From: Intestinimonas massiliensis (ex Afouda et al. 2020)
Lineage (GTDB): Bacteria > Bacillota > Clostridia > Oscillospirales > Oscillospiraceae
Length of the DNA stretch: 64,000 bases
Reading direction: 5' to 3'
Assembly: GCF_001244995.1 (NCBI RefSeq)
Contig: NZ_LN869529.1
Span: forward strand, 1,033,264-1,097,263
The translations under genes were made by a program, and so were the position numbers. The notes under the pieces were generated by a model, which was not told where the DNA came from, did no database searches, and saw nothing but the letters and a program-made list of their open reading frames with translations. Position 1 is the first letter of the stretch; every line of letters begins with the position of its first letter. Below, piece after piece: positions 7,377-16,000 of the stretch.

Positions 7377-8822
7377 ATGTCACGGTTGGGCCGGGACTAT
7401 TTGCAGGTTGGAATGTATACAGACAAGTTTTTCCCAGAACATGATGTGCGCTTTATCGCTGTCAACGATGGCGTGGACAGCGCCGAGGGGGAAAATGAGT
7501 TTGCACCATTCCGTAATATTATGAATGAGTGGTACGCCAGAGATATATCCCGCAAGATACGCAGTTCCCATCGGTTGCGTGGAAACACAGGCGTTCCGCT
7601 TTCCCAGCCGATGTATGGATACATCAAAGACCCGGAGAACCCCCGGCGGTGGATTGTGGACGAGGAGGCCGCCCAAGTGGTGCGATATATCTATAAGCTG
7701 TGTATCGACGGCATGAGCGAGTACCGCATTGCCGACCATTTGGAAAAGCAGAAAATTCTAACCCCCACGGAGTATTGGAGAAGTAAAGGTATCCGCAGGA
7801 GCGGAAAAAAGGGCGGCGCATACAAGGATAGCCCCTATTACTGGTGCAAGACCACCATCAACAAAATTCTCAACGCCCGTGAGTACATGGGCGATGTGGT
7901 GAACTTCAAAACCTACTCTAAGTCATTCAAAGACAAGCGACGCTTTGAGAACCCCGAGGAAAATCAAATGATTTTTGAGGGTGTCCACGAGGCAATTATT
8001 GACCGTCAAACGTGGGAAATGGTACAGCGCACCCGGCAAGGGAACAAGCGGCGTCAACCCAAGAAAGTTGAAAAGAATATGTTTTCGGGGTTGCTGTTCT
8101 GCGCTGGCTGTGGGCGTAAGTTGCATTTCAACGTCAACCACCCGCACACGGAAATCCAATACTTCAACTGCTCCAACTACCGGGGCAACCGGGGAACGTG
8201 CAACGACACCCATTATATTCGGGCCGATGCGCTGGAACAGGTCATGCTTTTGGAGCTGCGCCGCATGACTGCCTTTTTGCAGGACAAGGAGGAGGACTTT
8301 GTAAAGCTGCTGATGTCTAAATCCATGCAGGAGGCCGTCAAGGAGAGTAAACGCCGGGGGCAGGAACTTCGGGCCATGTTGGCCCGAAGTAACGAACTGG
8401 ATGCCCTGTTCTCTAAGACCTACGAGGACAATGCCAGCGGCAAGCTATCCGACGAGCGGTATATGATGATTACCAAACGGTATGACGATGAACAGCTTGC
8501 TCTTAAAAAGAAAATCTCCGCTCTGCAAGCGGAGATCGACGAGGAGCAGCGGAGCAAGGACAGCGCCGCCACCTTTCTACGGACTGTCAAGAAGTACACC
8601 AATATTGAGGAGCTAACGCCGACTATTCTAAACGAGCTGGTGGAAAAAATCGTCGTTCATCAAGCCGAGGGTGTGGGAAAAGGCCGTACCCAGCGGCTTG
8701 ACATCTATTACAATTTCATCGGCACCCTTGACACGCCGGAAGTTGCCGCCTTGCCCGCAAGCGTCACCCTTGACACAAGGCAAGGGGTGGCGGTTGAGTA
8801 CATTCCCCGAAAGGCCGGGTGA
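7374..8822 (+). pseudogene. Large serine recombinase remnant B (lacks N-terminus)
   Basis: About 482 codons of a second recombinase starting at D-M-S-R-L-G-R-D-Y, the same motif where remnant A begins. It is fused in frame to remnant A through a shared GAT codon. The recombinase domain, zinc ribbon (F-C-A-G-C-G-R-K, F-N-C-S), coiled coil and natural C-terminus are all present. The intact continuation E-L-D-A-L-F is visible in B's own coiled coil at 8394-8410, which shows where A was cut. No catalytic Ser remains in the whole fused frame. Its 3' end overlaps the second one-domain partner (TGATG), the same arrangement as the intact operon. Confidence 0.8.
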
Positions 8823-9235
8823 TGACGGTGAATAAGAATAAGCCCGTGAGAGTAGCCCTGTACTGCCGTGTAGCCCATGAAAGCCAGCTCTGCATTGACG
8901 CACAAAAGGCCCAGCTTACGCAATATGCCCATTCGCTGGGTCATACCGACCTTACATATTACACCGACAACGGCGCAAGCGGCTTGACCCTCGACCGCCC
9001 CGGTTTTCGCCAAATGGAGGCCGCCATACGGGCCGGGGGTGTTGGTGCGGTGTTGGTAACAGACTTTTCACGATTGGGCCGTGATATGTGGCAAGTGCTA
9101 CGCTGGGGCGATAGTGTCAAGCGTGAGGGCGTGGCCGTTCTTTCAGCGAGACACCCCGGTGAGCCGCTTGTATCGCCAATCATGGAGAGCCTTTACAAAG
9201 CCTATGCCAGCCAACGCCGTAAAAAAAGAAAATAG
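8822..9235 (+). CDS. Second one-domain resolvase-like protein with Ser->Ala
   Basis: A 137-aa resolvase-domain-only protein. The nucleophile position reads Y-C-R-V-A, Ala instead of Ser, exactly as in the partner at 5869-6264. V-T-D-F-S-R-L-G-R-D keeps the arginine motif. ATG 8822 overlaps the stop of remnant B; a GTG at 8819 is an alternative start. The C-terminus is R-K-K-R-K. Those A-rich codons double, on the other strand, as the U-tract of the tRNA-Pro terminator. The upstream recombinase is a remnant and no promoter is seen, so expression is doubtful although the frame is intact. Confidence 0.78.
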   Translation: MTVNKNKPVRVALYCRVAHESQLCIDAQKAQLTQYAHSLGHTDLTYYTDNGASGLTLDRPGFRQMEAAIRAGGVGAVLVTDFSRLGRDMWQVLRWGDSVKREGVAVLSARHPGEPLVSPIMESLYKAYASQRRKKRK

Positions 9236-9259
9236 GAGCAATCTTTCGATTGCTCCTAT
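9219..9259 (-). terminator. Intrinsic terminator of tRNA-Pro, overlapping the recombinase-partner 3' end
   Basis: A perfect 12-bp stem ATAGGAGCAATC (9232-9243) / GATTGCTCCTAT (9248-9259). Read on the minus strand the loop is GAAA and a U-rich tract (TTTTCTTTTTTTAC, 9231-9218) follows. The TAG stop of the plus-strand partner gene lies inside the stem. Confidence 0.85.
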
Positions 9260-9263
9260 CTCC

Positions 9264-9292
9264 CGAATGTTCAGTGTCGTTATGAACATTCG
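9264..9292 (-). repeat. Inverted repeat between tRNA-Pro and its terminator
   Basis: CGAATGTTCA (9264-9273) and TGAACATTCG (9283-9292) form a 10-bp stem with a 9-nt loop, 3 nt beyond the tRNA CCA end. It may guide 3' processing of the precursor or be an att-site relic; nothing decides between these. Confidence 0.6.
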
Positions 9293-9295
9293 ACA

Positions 9296-9372
9296 TGGTC
9301 GGAGTGGCGGGACTTGAACCCGCGGCCTCTTGGTCCCGAACCAAGCGCGATACCAAACTTCGCCACACCCCG
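9296..9372 (-). tRNA. tRNA-Pro (anticodon CGG)
   Basis: A full cloverleaf on the minus strand. The acceptor stem CGGGGTG pairs with CACTCCG, the anticodon stem CTTGG/CCAAG encloses loop TTCGGGA with anticodon CGG followed by G37, the T-arm has GGTTCAAGTCC, the discriminator is A and CCA is encoded (9296-9298). Its 3' end faces the mobile-element remains, the usual orientation of tRNA-linked islands, although serine recombinases do not normally target tRNAs. Confidence 0.95.
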
Positions 9373-9390
9373 AAACAACGTTACCAATGT

Positions 9391-9419
9391 ATTATAGTGA
9401 TTTAGCCGCAGAATGTCAA
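9391..9419 (-). promoter_or_regulatory. Consensus promoter of tRNA-Pro
   Basis: On the minus strand TTGACA (9419-9414), 17-bp spacer, TATAAT (9396-9391). Both hexamers are perfect; transcription would start about 10 nt before the tRNA 5' end. Confidence 0.9.
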
Positions 9420-9443
9420 GAACTTCCCTTCGGCTTTTTCTGT

Positions 9444-9479
9444 GGTTTTGCCGGAGCCCATATGGGCTCCGGCAAAACC
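9444..9479 (-). terminator. Terminator downstream of lgt (36-bp palindrome)
   Basis: A perfect 36-bp palindrome made of GGTTTTGCCGGAGCCCAT and its reverse complement, just after the lgt stop codon. In the lgt direction an A/T-rich stretch follows. Confidence 0.8.
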
Positions 9480-9481
9480 CG

Positions 9482-10399
9482 TCACGCATCCTCCTGCTTG
9501 TCCTCTGCAGCCTGCGGAGCCGACGCTTCCCTGTCCGCTTCCGCCGCCCGCAAACGATTCACATAGAGTTCCTCCGGCGTATGCTTTTTAACCGCCAGGT
9601 GGTAGACCAGAAGCGCCACAGCCACCACCGCTGTAGCAAAGCCAAAAACCTGCGAAACCCGTATGCCCGTGTGGAAGAAATACAGGCTGTCGGTACGCAA
9701 TCCCTCGATAATCCCGCGCCCAAAACCATACCAGGCGAAGTAGGTCAGCATAAGCTGGCCGTCAAACCTTCGAAATTTCCTGGAGATCAGCACAAGAAGC
9801 AAAAAACCTGCCAGATTCCACATGGATTCATAAAAAAAGGTCGGGTGGACCTCCATATACTGCCATACTCCGTCCATATAAACGTCGATTCCCATGCGCC
9901 AGGGAAGCTCCGTCGGACCGCCGAATGCCTCTACATTCATAAAATTTCCCCACCGACCGATGCACTGTCCAATAAACAGTCCGAACACGCCTACATCCGC
10001 AAAGGCGAGGAAATTAATTCTGCGCACTCTGCAGAAAATCAGCAGGGTAAAAAAGGCGACGATGACCGCCCCATAGATTGCCAGCCCGCCATCCCGGATA
10101 TCCATCATTTTATAGAGGCTCAGGCTTCCGTCCTCCTTACGGAACAGGTCCAGATAAAAGACGATGTAGTAGAGCCGCGCCCCGATAATGGACAGGGGCA
10201 CGGCAAAAAACAGCATGTCGATCACATCGTCCTGCCGGATTCCCAGCTTGGGGGCCTTATGGTAGCAGTAGACCACCGCCAGCAGGAAACCCACAGCGAT
10301 GATGATACCATACCAATAGACAGCAAAGTCTCCCAAGCGGAAGGCCACCCGATCCAGGTGGAACTCCAGCCCCAGGCCTGGAAAGGCCACGGTTCTCAT
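9482..10399 (-). CDS. lgt: Prolipoprotein diacylglyceryl transferase
   Basis: A 305-aa membrane enzyme that moves diacylglycerol from phosphatidylglycerol to the lipobox cysteine of prolipoproteins. Several lipoproteins in this window would be substrates. About seven hydrophobic segments are visible, starting near residue 22 (Y-W-Y-G-I-I-I-A-V-G). The Lgt signature G-R-W-G-N-F-M-N-V-E-A-F-G and the downstream H-P-T-F-F-Y-E-S motif are present. The ATG at 10399 overlaps the preceding stop as ATGA and gives the normal Lgt N-terminus. A longer frame upstream lies inside the M16 gene and was rejected. The C-terminus carries a charged tail. Last gene of the ymfF-ymfH-lgt operon. Confidence 0.95.
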   Translation of the reverse strand: MRTVAFPGLGLEFHLDRVAFRLGDFAVYWYGIIIAVGFLLAVVYCYHKAPKLGIRQDDVIDMLFFAVPLSIIGARLYYIVFYLDLFRKEDGSLSLYKMMDIRDGGLAIYGAVIVAFFTLLIFCRVRRINFLAFADVGVFGLFIGQCIGRWGNFMNVEAFGGPTELPWRMGIDVYMDGVWQYMEVHPTFFYESMWNLAGFLLLVLISRKFRRFDGQLMLTYFAWYGFGRGIIEGLRTDSLYFFHTGIRVSQVFGFATAVVAVALLVYHLAVKKHTPEELYVNRLRAAEADREASAPQAAEDKQEDA

Positions 10400-11676
10400 G
10401 TCCTCGCCTCCTTGGGCTCTACAATGGACAGACCGGTGCGCTCCGGCACTACCCAACGGCGGATGCAAGCCTCTACGTCCACCTTTTGAATGGTGTCGAA
10501 CACCTCCGGGAAGCGGAAATGCTCCGCGCCCGCAAAATGGCCCTGGGCCAGGCCCACGCAGATATTCTCAAACGAATTCAGGCCCCGCACACGGCCGCCG
10601 TAAGCCGCGCGCTTCAGCCTGTCCCACAGGGCAGGCTGGATGCCCTCCCGACCAATTCGCTCCGCCTCCTGAAGGACGGCGTCCCGCACGGCCCGCGGGT
10701 CCCGGCTCTCCCCACCGGCGGCCAGGAAGGCACAGCCAGGATACGCCTCATAGCCGTATCCAAAATTCTGGTTGACCAGGCCCTCTCGGTACAAGCGCGC
10801 ATAAAGGGCGGTGGAGGTGCCGAACAGAGCTTCACAGGCCAGCTCCCCCATAAGCTGACAGCGCAGGCGCTCCTCCCCCATGGGAGCGGCGTCCGCCTTC
10901 CAGCCCAGTTGGAAAATGGGTGTGGAGACCTCCATCCGCTGAACCTTTTCCGGCATGGCGGCCGTCTCCGGCTCTTCCCCGCCGTAATCCCTTGGGATAT
11001 CCGCAATCCCCTCCCGGGGCAGGATCTCCCGGGCGATCTCGCAGATGCGCTCTGGGTCCACATTGCCCGCCACACACAAGACCATATTTCCCGGATTATA
11101 AAACGCCGCATGGCAGGCATACAGGGTATCCGCTGTGATGTGGGAAATGGACTCCACCGTGCCGGCAATGCTCACCTTAATGGGGTTGTGAACATACAGG
11201 GTCTCCATCATCCCATAAAACACCTGGTTTTCCGGATCGTCCTCGATCATACGGATCTCCTGGCCAATGATGCCCTGCTCCTTATCCACGCTCTCCGGCG
11301 TAAACCAGGGCTCCGACACGAAGGACAGTAAAATCTTCAGGTTCTCCTCAAACTTCTCCGTGCTCTCGAAGTAGTAGCCCGTAATGGCTGAGCTGGTGAA
11401 GGCGTTGGGACTGGCTCCGTTAGCGGCCAGGTCCTGAAGGGCGTTGCCGTCCTTGGTGTCAAACATCTTGTGCTCCAGGAAGTGCGCCACCCCGGCAGGG
11501 GTATCGTGCCACTCCCCGTTGAGCTGGAAGCGCATGTCCATGCCGCCATAATTGGTGGCAAAAAAGGCGTAGCTCTTGGAAAATTCCGGCTTTACATCCA
11601 CATAGACATGCAGGCCGTTGACCAGCTCGCCGTGATACAGGCTCTCTCCAATGCGCGGGTACTCCTTCTTAACCAT
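10396..11676 (-). CDS. ymfH: M16 family zinc peptidase, active-type subunit (YmfH-like)
   Basis: A 426-aa M16 (pitrilysin/insulinase) protein. The inverted zinc motif H-F-L-E-H is at about 66-70, and the second glutamate is provided by a downstream E-x(6)-E pattern (G-Q-E-I-R-M-I-E). Bacillus YmfH is linked to EF-P 5-aminopentanol modification, and NCBI naming follows that; the exact role here is inferred by homology. It overlaps the partner gene ymfF by 8 nt and lgt by 4 nt. Length is typical for the short bacterial M16 subunits that work as pairs with an inactive partner. Confidence 0.88.
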   Translation of the reverse strand: MVKKEYPRIGESLYHGELVNGLHVYVDVKPEFSKSYAFFATNYGGMDMRFQLNGEWHDTPAGVAHFLEHKMFDTKDGNALQDLAANGASPNAFTSSAITGYYFESTEKFEENLKILLSFVSEPWFTPESVDKEQGIIGQEIRMIEDDPENQVFYGMMETLYVHNPIKVSIAGTVESISHITADTLYACHAAFYNPGNMVLCVAGNVDPERICEIAREILPREGIADIPRDYGGEEPETAAMPEKVQRMEVSTPIFQLGWKADAAPMGEERLRCQLMGELACEALFGTSTALYARLYREGLVNQNFGYGYEAYPGCAFLAAGGESRDPRAVRDAVLQEAERIGREGIQPALWDRLKRAAYGGRVRGLNSFENICVGLAQGHFAGAEHFRFPEVFDTIQKVDVEACIRRWVVPERTGLSIVEPKEART

Positions 11677-12970
11677 GTGCTTTGCCCTCCCGGCCCTTCA
11701 AGAAGTAAACGGTATCCAGCTCCAGACGGCGGGCGGCCGCCACCACCTGGTCCATCGTGACCGCCTCCACCCGGCGGGCCAGTTCGTCCGGCCCCTCGGT
11801 CAGTTCGGCCACCGCCTGGCCCAGCCAGTGCTCCTCCAGTCGGCCCTGGGCGTCCATCGTGGTCCGCAGGGCGCTGATGACCGACTGGCGTGCCCCTACC
11901 AGCTCCCATTCCTCGATGGTCCCGGCCCGGCAATTTTCCATCTGCGCCAGGATCTCCGCCTTGGCCGCCTCAAATTTGTCAAATTCAATGCCGGAAGAAA
12001 CCACCATCAGCCCGCTGAACTTCTCCAGCATGGAGCTGGCATAATAGCACAGCGACAGCTTCTCCCGCACATTGAGGAAGAGCTTGGAGGTCGGTGTGCC
12101 TCCATAGACGGCGTTCATCACCAGCAGGGCCGGAAACTCAGGGCTGGCCGCCGTCAGGCCGCCGGTGCGGAAGCCCAGCGCCAGCTTGCCCTGGGTCACG
12201 TCCATAGCCTCTTCTTCCAGCCGCGGCCCGCCTGGAGCCGCATGGGCCCCGACGGACTGTACCCCCTCCGCTGTGCGCGTCTCCTCTCTGGGCAGGTCCC
12301 GGAAGGCGGCGGCCAGGGCCGCCTCTACCCGCTCCAGCGGAGCCGAGCCGCAGTAATAGAGCTCCACACGGGCCGTCCGCAGCAGAGCCCGGTACGCCTC
12401 CCACAAGCCGTCTGCCGTGATGGCGGCGGCGGACGACTCGTCCCCCAGCTTATCCACACCGGCGGGTTCTCCGGCACAGACCAGTTGAATCAGCTTCTGC
12501 ACGGAATATTGGCGCTTGTCGTTGACCTGGGCCCGAATCCGGTCCACCAGGTTGGCGCGCTCCCCTTCCACATACTCGCGCCGGAAGCCGCCGTCCTCCT
12601 TTACCGGGTGGAGGAGCAGGTCCCCCAGCAGGGCCGCGGCGGGCTCCAGAATCGCTTCCCGGCCCGGCGTATAGGTGTCATCCAGGAAACTGCCTGTAAA
12701 GCCAATACACTGAACAGACCCTTTTTTACGGACGTTGGGCTCGATGGAGCCGCCGTACAGCTCGTCCAGCGCGGCGGACAGGGCTTCCATATCCGGCGCC
12801 CGCTCCGTTCCGCGCCGAAGAACGAATGGCACCAGCGCGTTCAGGGAGGCCGTCTCCTTCCGCAGCGAGGTAAGCAGCGTGGCGCCCAGCAGACAGGTCT
12901 TAAATTTTTCGGTATGCACCGCCGTCAGATGAACGCCGGGCATCAGGTCCTTTTGCGTTACTTGGATCAT
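11669..12970 (-). CDS. ymfF: M16 family peptidase-like, inactive-type subunit (YmfF-like)
   Basis: A 433-aa M16-fold protein without an H-x-x-E-H motif, hence the presumed non-catalytic partner of the following YmfH-like gene. Conserved fold features include L-x-R-G-T near residue 53, the Y-G-G-T-P-T-S-K-L-F block around 290 and R-E-K-L-S-L-C-Y-Y, typical of the M16C half. RBS AAAGGACGG precedes the ATG at 12970. It is the first gene of the operon behind its own promoter at 13009-13036. Confidence 0.85.
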   Translation of the reverse strand: MIQVTQKDLMPGVHLTAVHTEKFKTCLLGATLLTSLRKETASLNALVPFVLRRGTERAPDMEALSAALDELYGGSIEPNVRKKGSVQCIGFTGSFLDDTYTPGREAILEPAAALLGDLLLHPVKEDGGFRREYVEGERANLVDRIRAQVNDKRQYSVQKLIQLVCAGEPAGVDKLGDESSAAAITADGLWEAYRALLRTARVELYYCGSAPLERVEAALAAAFRDLPREETRTAEGVQSVGAHAAPGGPRLEEEAMDVTQGKLALGFRTGGLTAASPEFPALLVMNAVYGGTPTSKLFLNVREKLSLCYYASSMLEKFSGLMVVSSGIEFDKFEAAKAEILAQMENCRAGTIEEWELVGARQSVISALRTTMDAQGRLEEHWLGQAVAELTEGPDELARRVEAVTMDQVVAAARRLELDTVYFLKGREGKAHG

Positions 12971-13008
12971 CGGTGGACCGTCCTTTCTCTGTTGCAGTCA
13001 TAGAAGGT

Positions 13009-13036
13009 ATTATACTATATTTTTTCCATTTTTCCA
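13009..13036 (-). promoter_or_regulatory. Promoter of the ymfF-ymfH-lgt operon
   Basis: TATAAT (13014-13009) with TGGAAA (13036-13031, 4 of 6 consensus) 16 bp upstream, inside the short gap after the glucan-synthase gene. No terminator separates the two genes, so read-through is also possible. Confidence 0.6.
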
Positions 13037-13039
13037 CCC

Positions 13040-16000
13040 TCAAAACGTAAAAAGGATGGTATGCTCTCCCGTCAGGTCCCGAATGGGGATGCCGCCGGCG
13101 TGGGAACGCCCGTCCAGCGTCATCTCCTTCCTCCCACCCCGGCGCACCTGGATGTGAAACAGGCCCTTCCCGCTCTGCCAGCGGGCGGAAAAGCCCGGCC
13201 AATCCTCAGGCAGCTTGGGCTCCAGATAGAGCAGGCCCGCCCGCAGCTTCAGGCCCAGCAGCTCTTCCACCGCCGTACGGTAATACCAGCCCGCCGCGCC
13301 GGTGTACCAGCTCCAGCCGCCCCGGCCCTGATGCAAAGGGTTGGAGTAGACGTCGGCGGCTAGGACGTAGGGCTCCGCCCGATAGCCGGCCGGATCGTGG
13401 GCGCTGGGCAAAAGGGCTCTGAGCACTTCCCATCCCTCCTGCCGCCAGTCCATCCGCAGGCAGGCCAAGGCCAGCCACACCGCCGCATGGGTATATTGTC
13501 CGCCGTTTTCCCGCACCCCTGGGAGATAGCCCCGGATATAGCCCGGGTCCCGCTCCCCCTCGTCAAAGGGAGGGGTAAACAGGCGGACCACCGCAGGTTC
13601 CCGGTCAAACAGCCGGTCCAAAGCCGCGCGCAGGCCCCGGGCCGTCCGCTCCGGCTCTCCCATCCCGCTGATGACGGCAAAAGACTGGGGCAAAGAGTCG
13701 ATCTGGCACGCCTGGTCGGCATGGCTGCCCAGGGTAGCGCCGTCGTCATAGTAGCCCCGGAGGAACCATTCGCCGTCCCAGGCGGCGTTGGCCGCCCGGG
13801 CGCAGGCGGCCAACGCCGCCTGATAGCGCTCTGACCGAGCCTCGCCGCACAGCGGGAGCAGACGGCGCAGCACCAGTCCCAAAAACCAGGTCAGCCACAC
13901 GCTCTCGCCGGAGCCGCCGGCCCCCACCAGATCCATCCCGTCGTTCCAGTCCCCCGTCCCCATGAGCGCCAGCCCATGGACGCCAAAGCCCCGGTCCAGC
14001 ACCCGGTCTGCCGCCCGGAGGGCGTGCTCCAGGACCGCGGCCCGCTCCTCCGACCGGGCGGGCTCCTCGTAGCGTTCCCGTTCCCCCTCTGCCAGTACAT
14101 TGCTGACAAGGAATTCTACTTGCTCATTTAAAAGTGAGCGGTCCCCTGTCTGATCCAGATACTCGCACAGGGCATAGGGCAGCCACAGCAAGTCGTCGCT
14201 GATGCGGGTACGCACCCCCTTGTCCGGCGCTCCATTTTGCCCGGGGTGCCACCAGTGCATCACGTCTCCCTCCCGGTACTGATGGGCGCAGGCCCGCAGG
14301 ATCTGCGCCCGGGCCAGCTCCGGCGCGATTGGGAGAACAGCGCAAACATCCTGAAGCTGGTCCCGGAATCCGAAGGCCCCGCCGTTTTGATAGAGGGAAG
14401 TCCGTCCAAATAGACGGCAGGCGATGATTTGATAGGGCGCCCAGCCATTGAGATAACGGTTCAAGGCCTGATCCGGCGTGTCAAACCACAGCGCCCCCGT
14501 CTTTTCCCGCCAGTAGTCCTCCGTCTCCCGGAAGAGCCGGTCGGCCAGGGTAAAGTCGATAGGCTCCGTCCCCTCCGGCCCAGTCCGCAAGCAGAGCCTG
14601 TCCCGGATGGACCAGCTCCGCTCCGCTTCGCCCTCCCGGCGATAGAGGACCCGGCCCTCGCCCCCCGCCTCCAGGAGGAGGATACGGGCATCCAGATCCG
14701 GCGGTACAAAGGCGGTGCAGCGGATCGTCCGCCCCCGCCAGGTCTTTTCCCACTTGGCATTTCCTGGGAAATACGTCACCTGGCAGGGCATCCCGTCCGC
14801 ATGGGCAAAAAAGGAGCAGACCTCTTCTCCGCTCTGGTACAGGAGTTCCTCCGGTCCCCCGATTGCCAGCGGGTCGTTCTGCCAGCGGGTCAACGGCTGC
14901 TCCCTGGCATTGCCGTGCCAGAGGTGTCCGCCCCCCGTCTCATCGGTCATCCAGCCGAAAGACCCGTTGCAGAGCATCATCGACCACCCCACCGGGGGCA
15001 GGGTCTCCCCGGTCTGAAAGGAAAACGCCCCCGACCGGGCCCAGGAAAACGCAGGCATCTCTGTAACACTTGACAGGTTTATCTCCTTTACAGTCTCTTC
15101 TAGAGCGGATTTCCGTTCTGGGAACGAGCCCCCCGTCCCCAGAAGCAGCCCCACAGACTGCAAAGGCCCGGCTGCCTGGGCCGCATCCAGCAGGTAGACT
15201 CCGCCCTTTACGCCGATGCGATGGGACCAATCCTGGTCTCGCAGCCCTTCCAACAGTTCCTCCCGGATTGGCTGGCGGTAATCGCCGCCCTCCGAGAGAA
15301 GGAAAACCAAATCAAACCGGAACCCGCTGCGGTCCAGAAACTGGTGCTCCAGAGTCAGGCGAAGGGCATCCTCCAACTGCTCCTGCGCCTCTACCGGCAG
15401 GACCGCAATGGGCAGGTCGCCCGAGATGCCGAAGGGCCACAGGGCGCGTTGTTCCTCGGAACCGGGCCGCACCGGGGACCGGTCGGGAAACTGGAGCCGC
15501 CTCAGGAGCTCAAATGCATGCAAAGTTATTTCACTTGTCAGATTGAGCTGGCGGATCAGCCAGTCCATCCGGCCGCCGCAGCTCTCCTCGGGGCGACGCA
15601 GCAGACGGGCCGCGCTCTCCACGGCATGGTCTCCGTCATCGGCGGCGGACAACGCCATCCGGAAGTGAGTCTCGGTCCCGCCGGAAAGCGTCAGAGGAAA
15701 GCGGGCCAGCAGACACGGGTCCAACACAGCCCCCTCCGTCCCCTGGGGCGGGCGAGTCAACGCGCTTTCCAGGGCCAGCAGTCCACCCCGGCCCAGCGCC
15801 GTCTCCCGGGAGGTATCCAGTCTGGCCTCCGCCCCCTCCCACAGTACCGCCATGGCCGGACGGTTTTCCCCGCTTCGCCGGGGACGGCGGGTAAAGAGGA
15901 CACCGTCTCCCAGGTCCCGGCTCTCCAGCGACAACTTGGAGAATGCCGGGTGCGCCTCGTAGTCCTCTCTGCGCGCCAGCACGGGTTCCAGGTAGCAGAC

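Noticed and set aside
6291-8822. Calling the open frame a functional 843-aa recombinase
   Set aside because: It would start at a TTG inside a terminator stem without an RBS, and it contains two half-domains but no catalytic serine.
9296-9372. tRNA-Pro as the attachment site of the intact element
   Set aside because: The intact element's end falls at about 6354, inside a recombinase gene, and no tRNA 3'-end duplicate was seen within the window.
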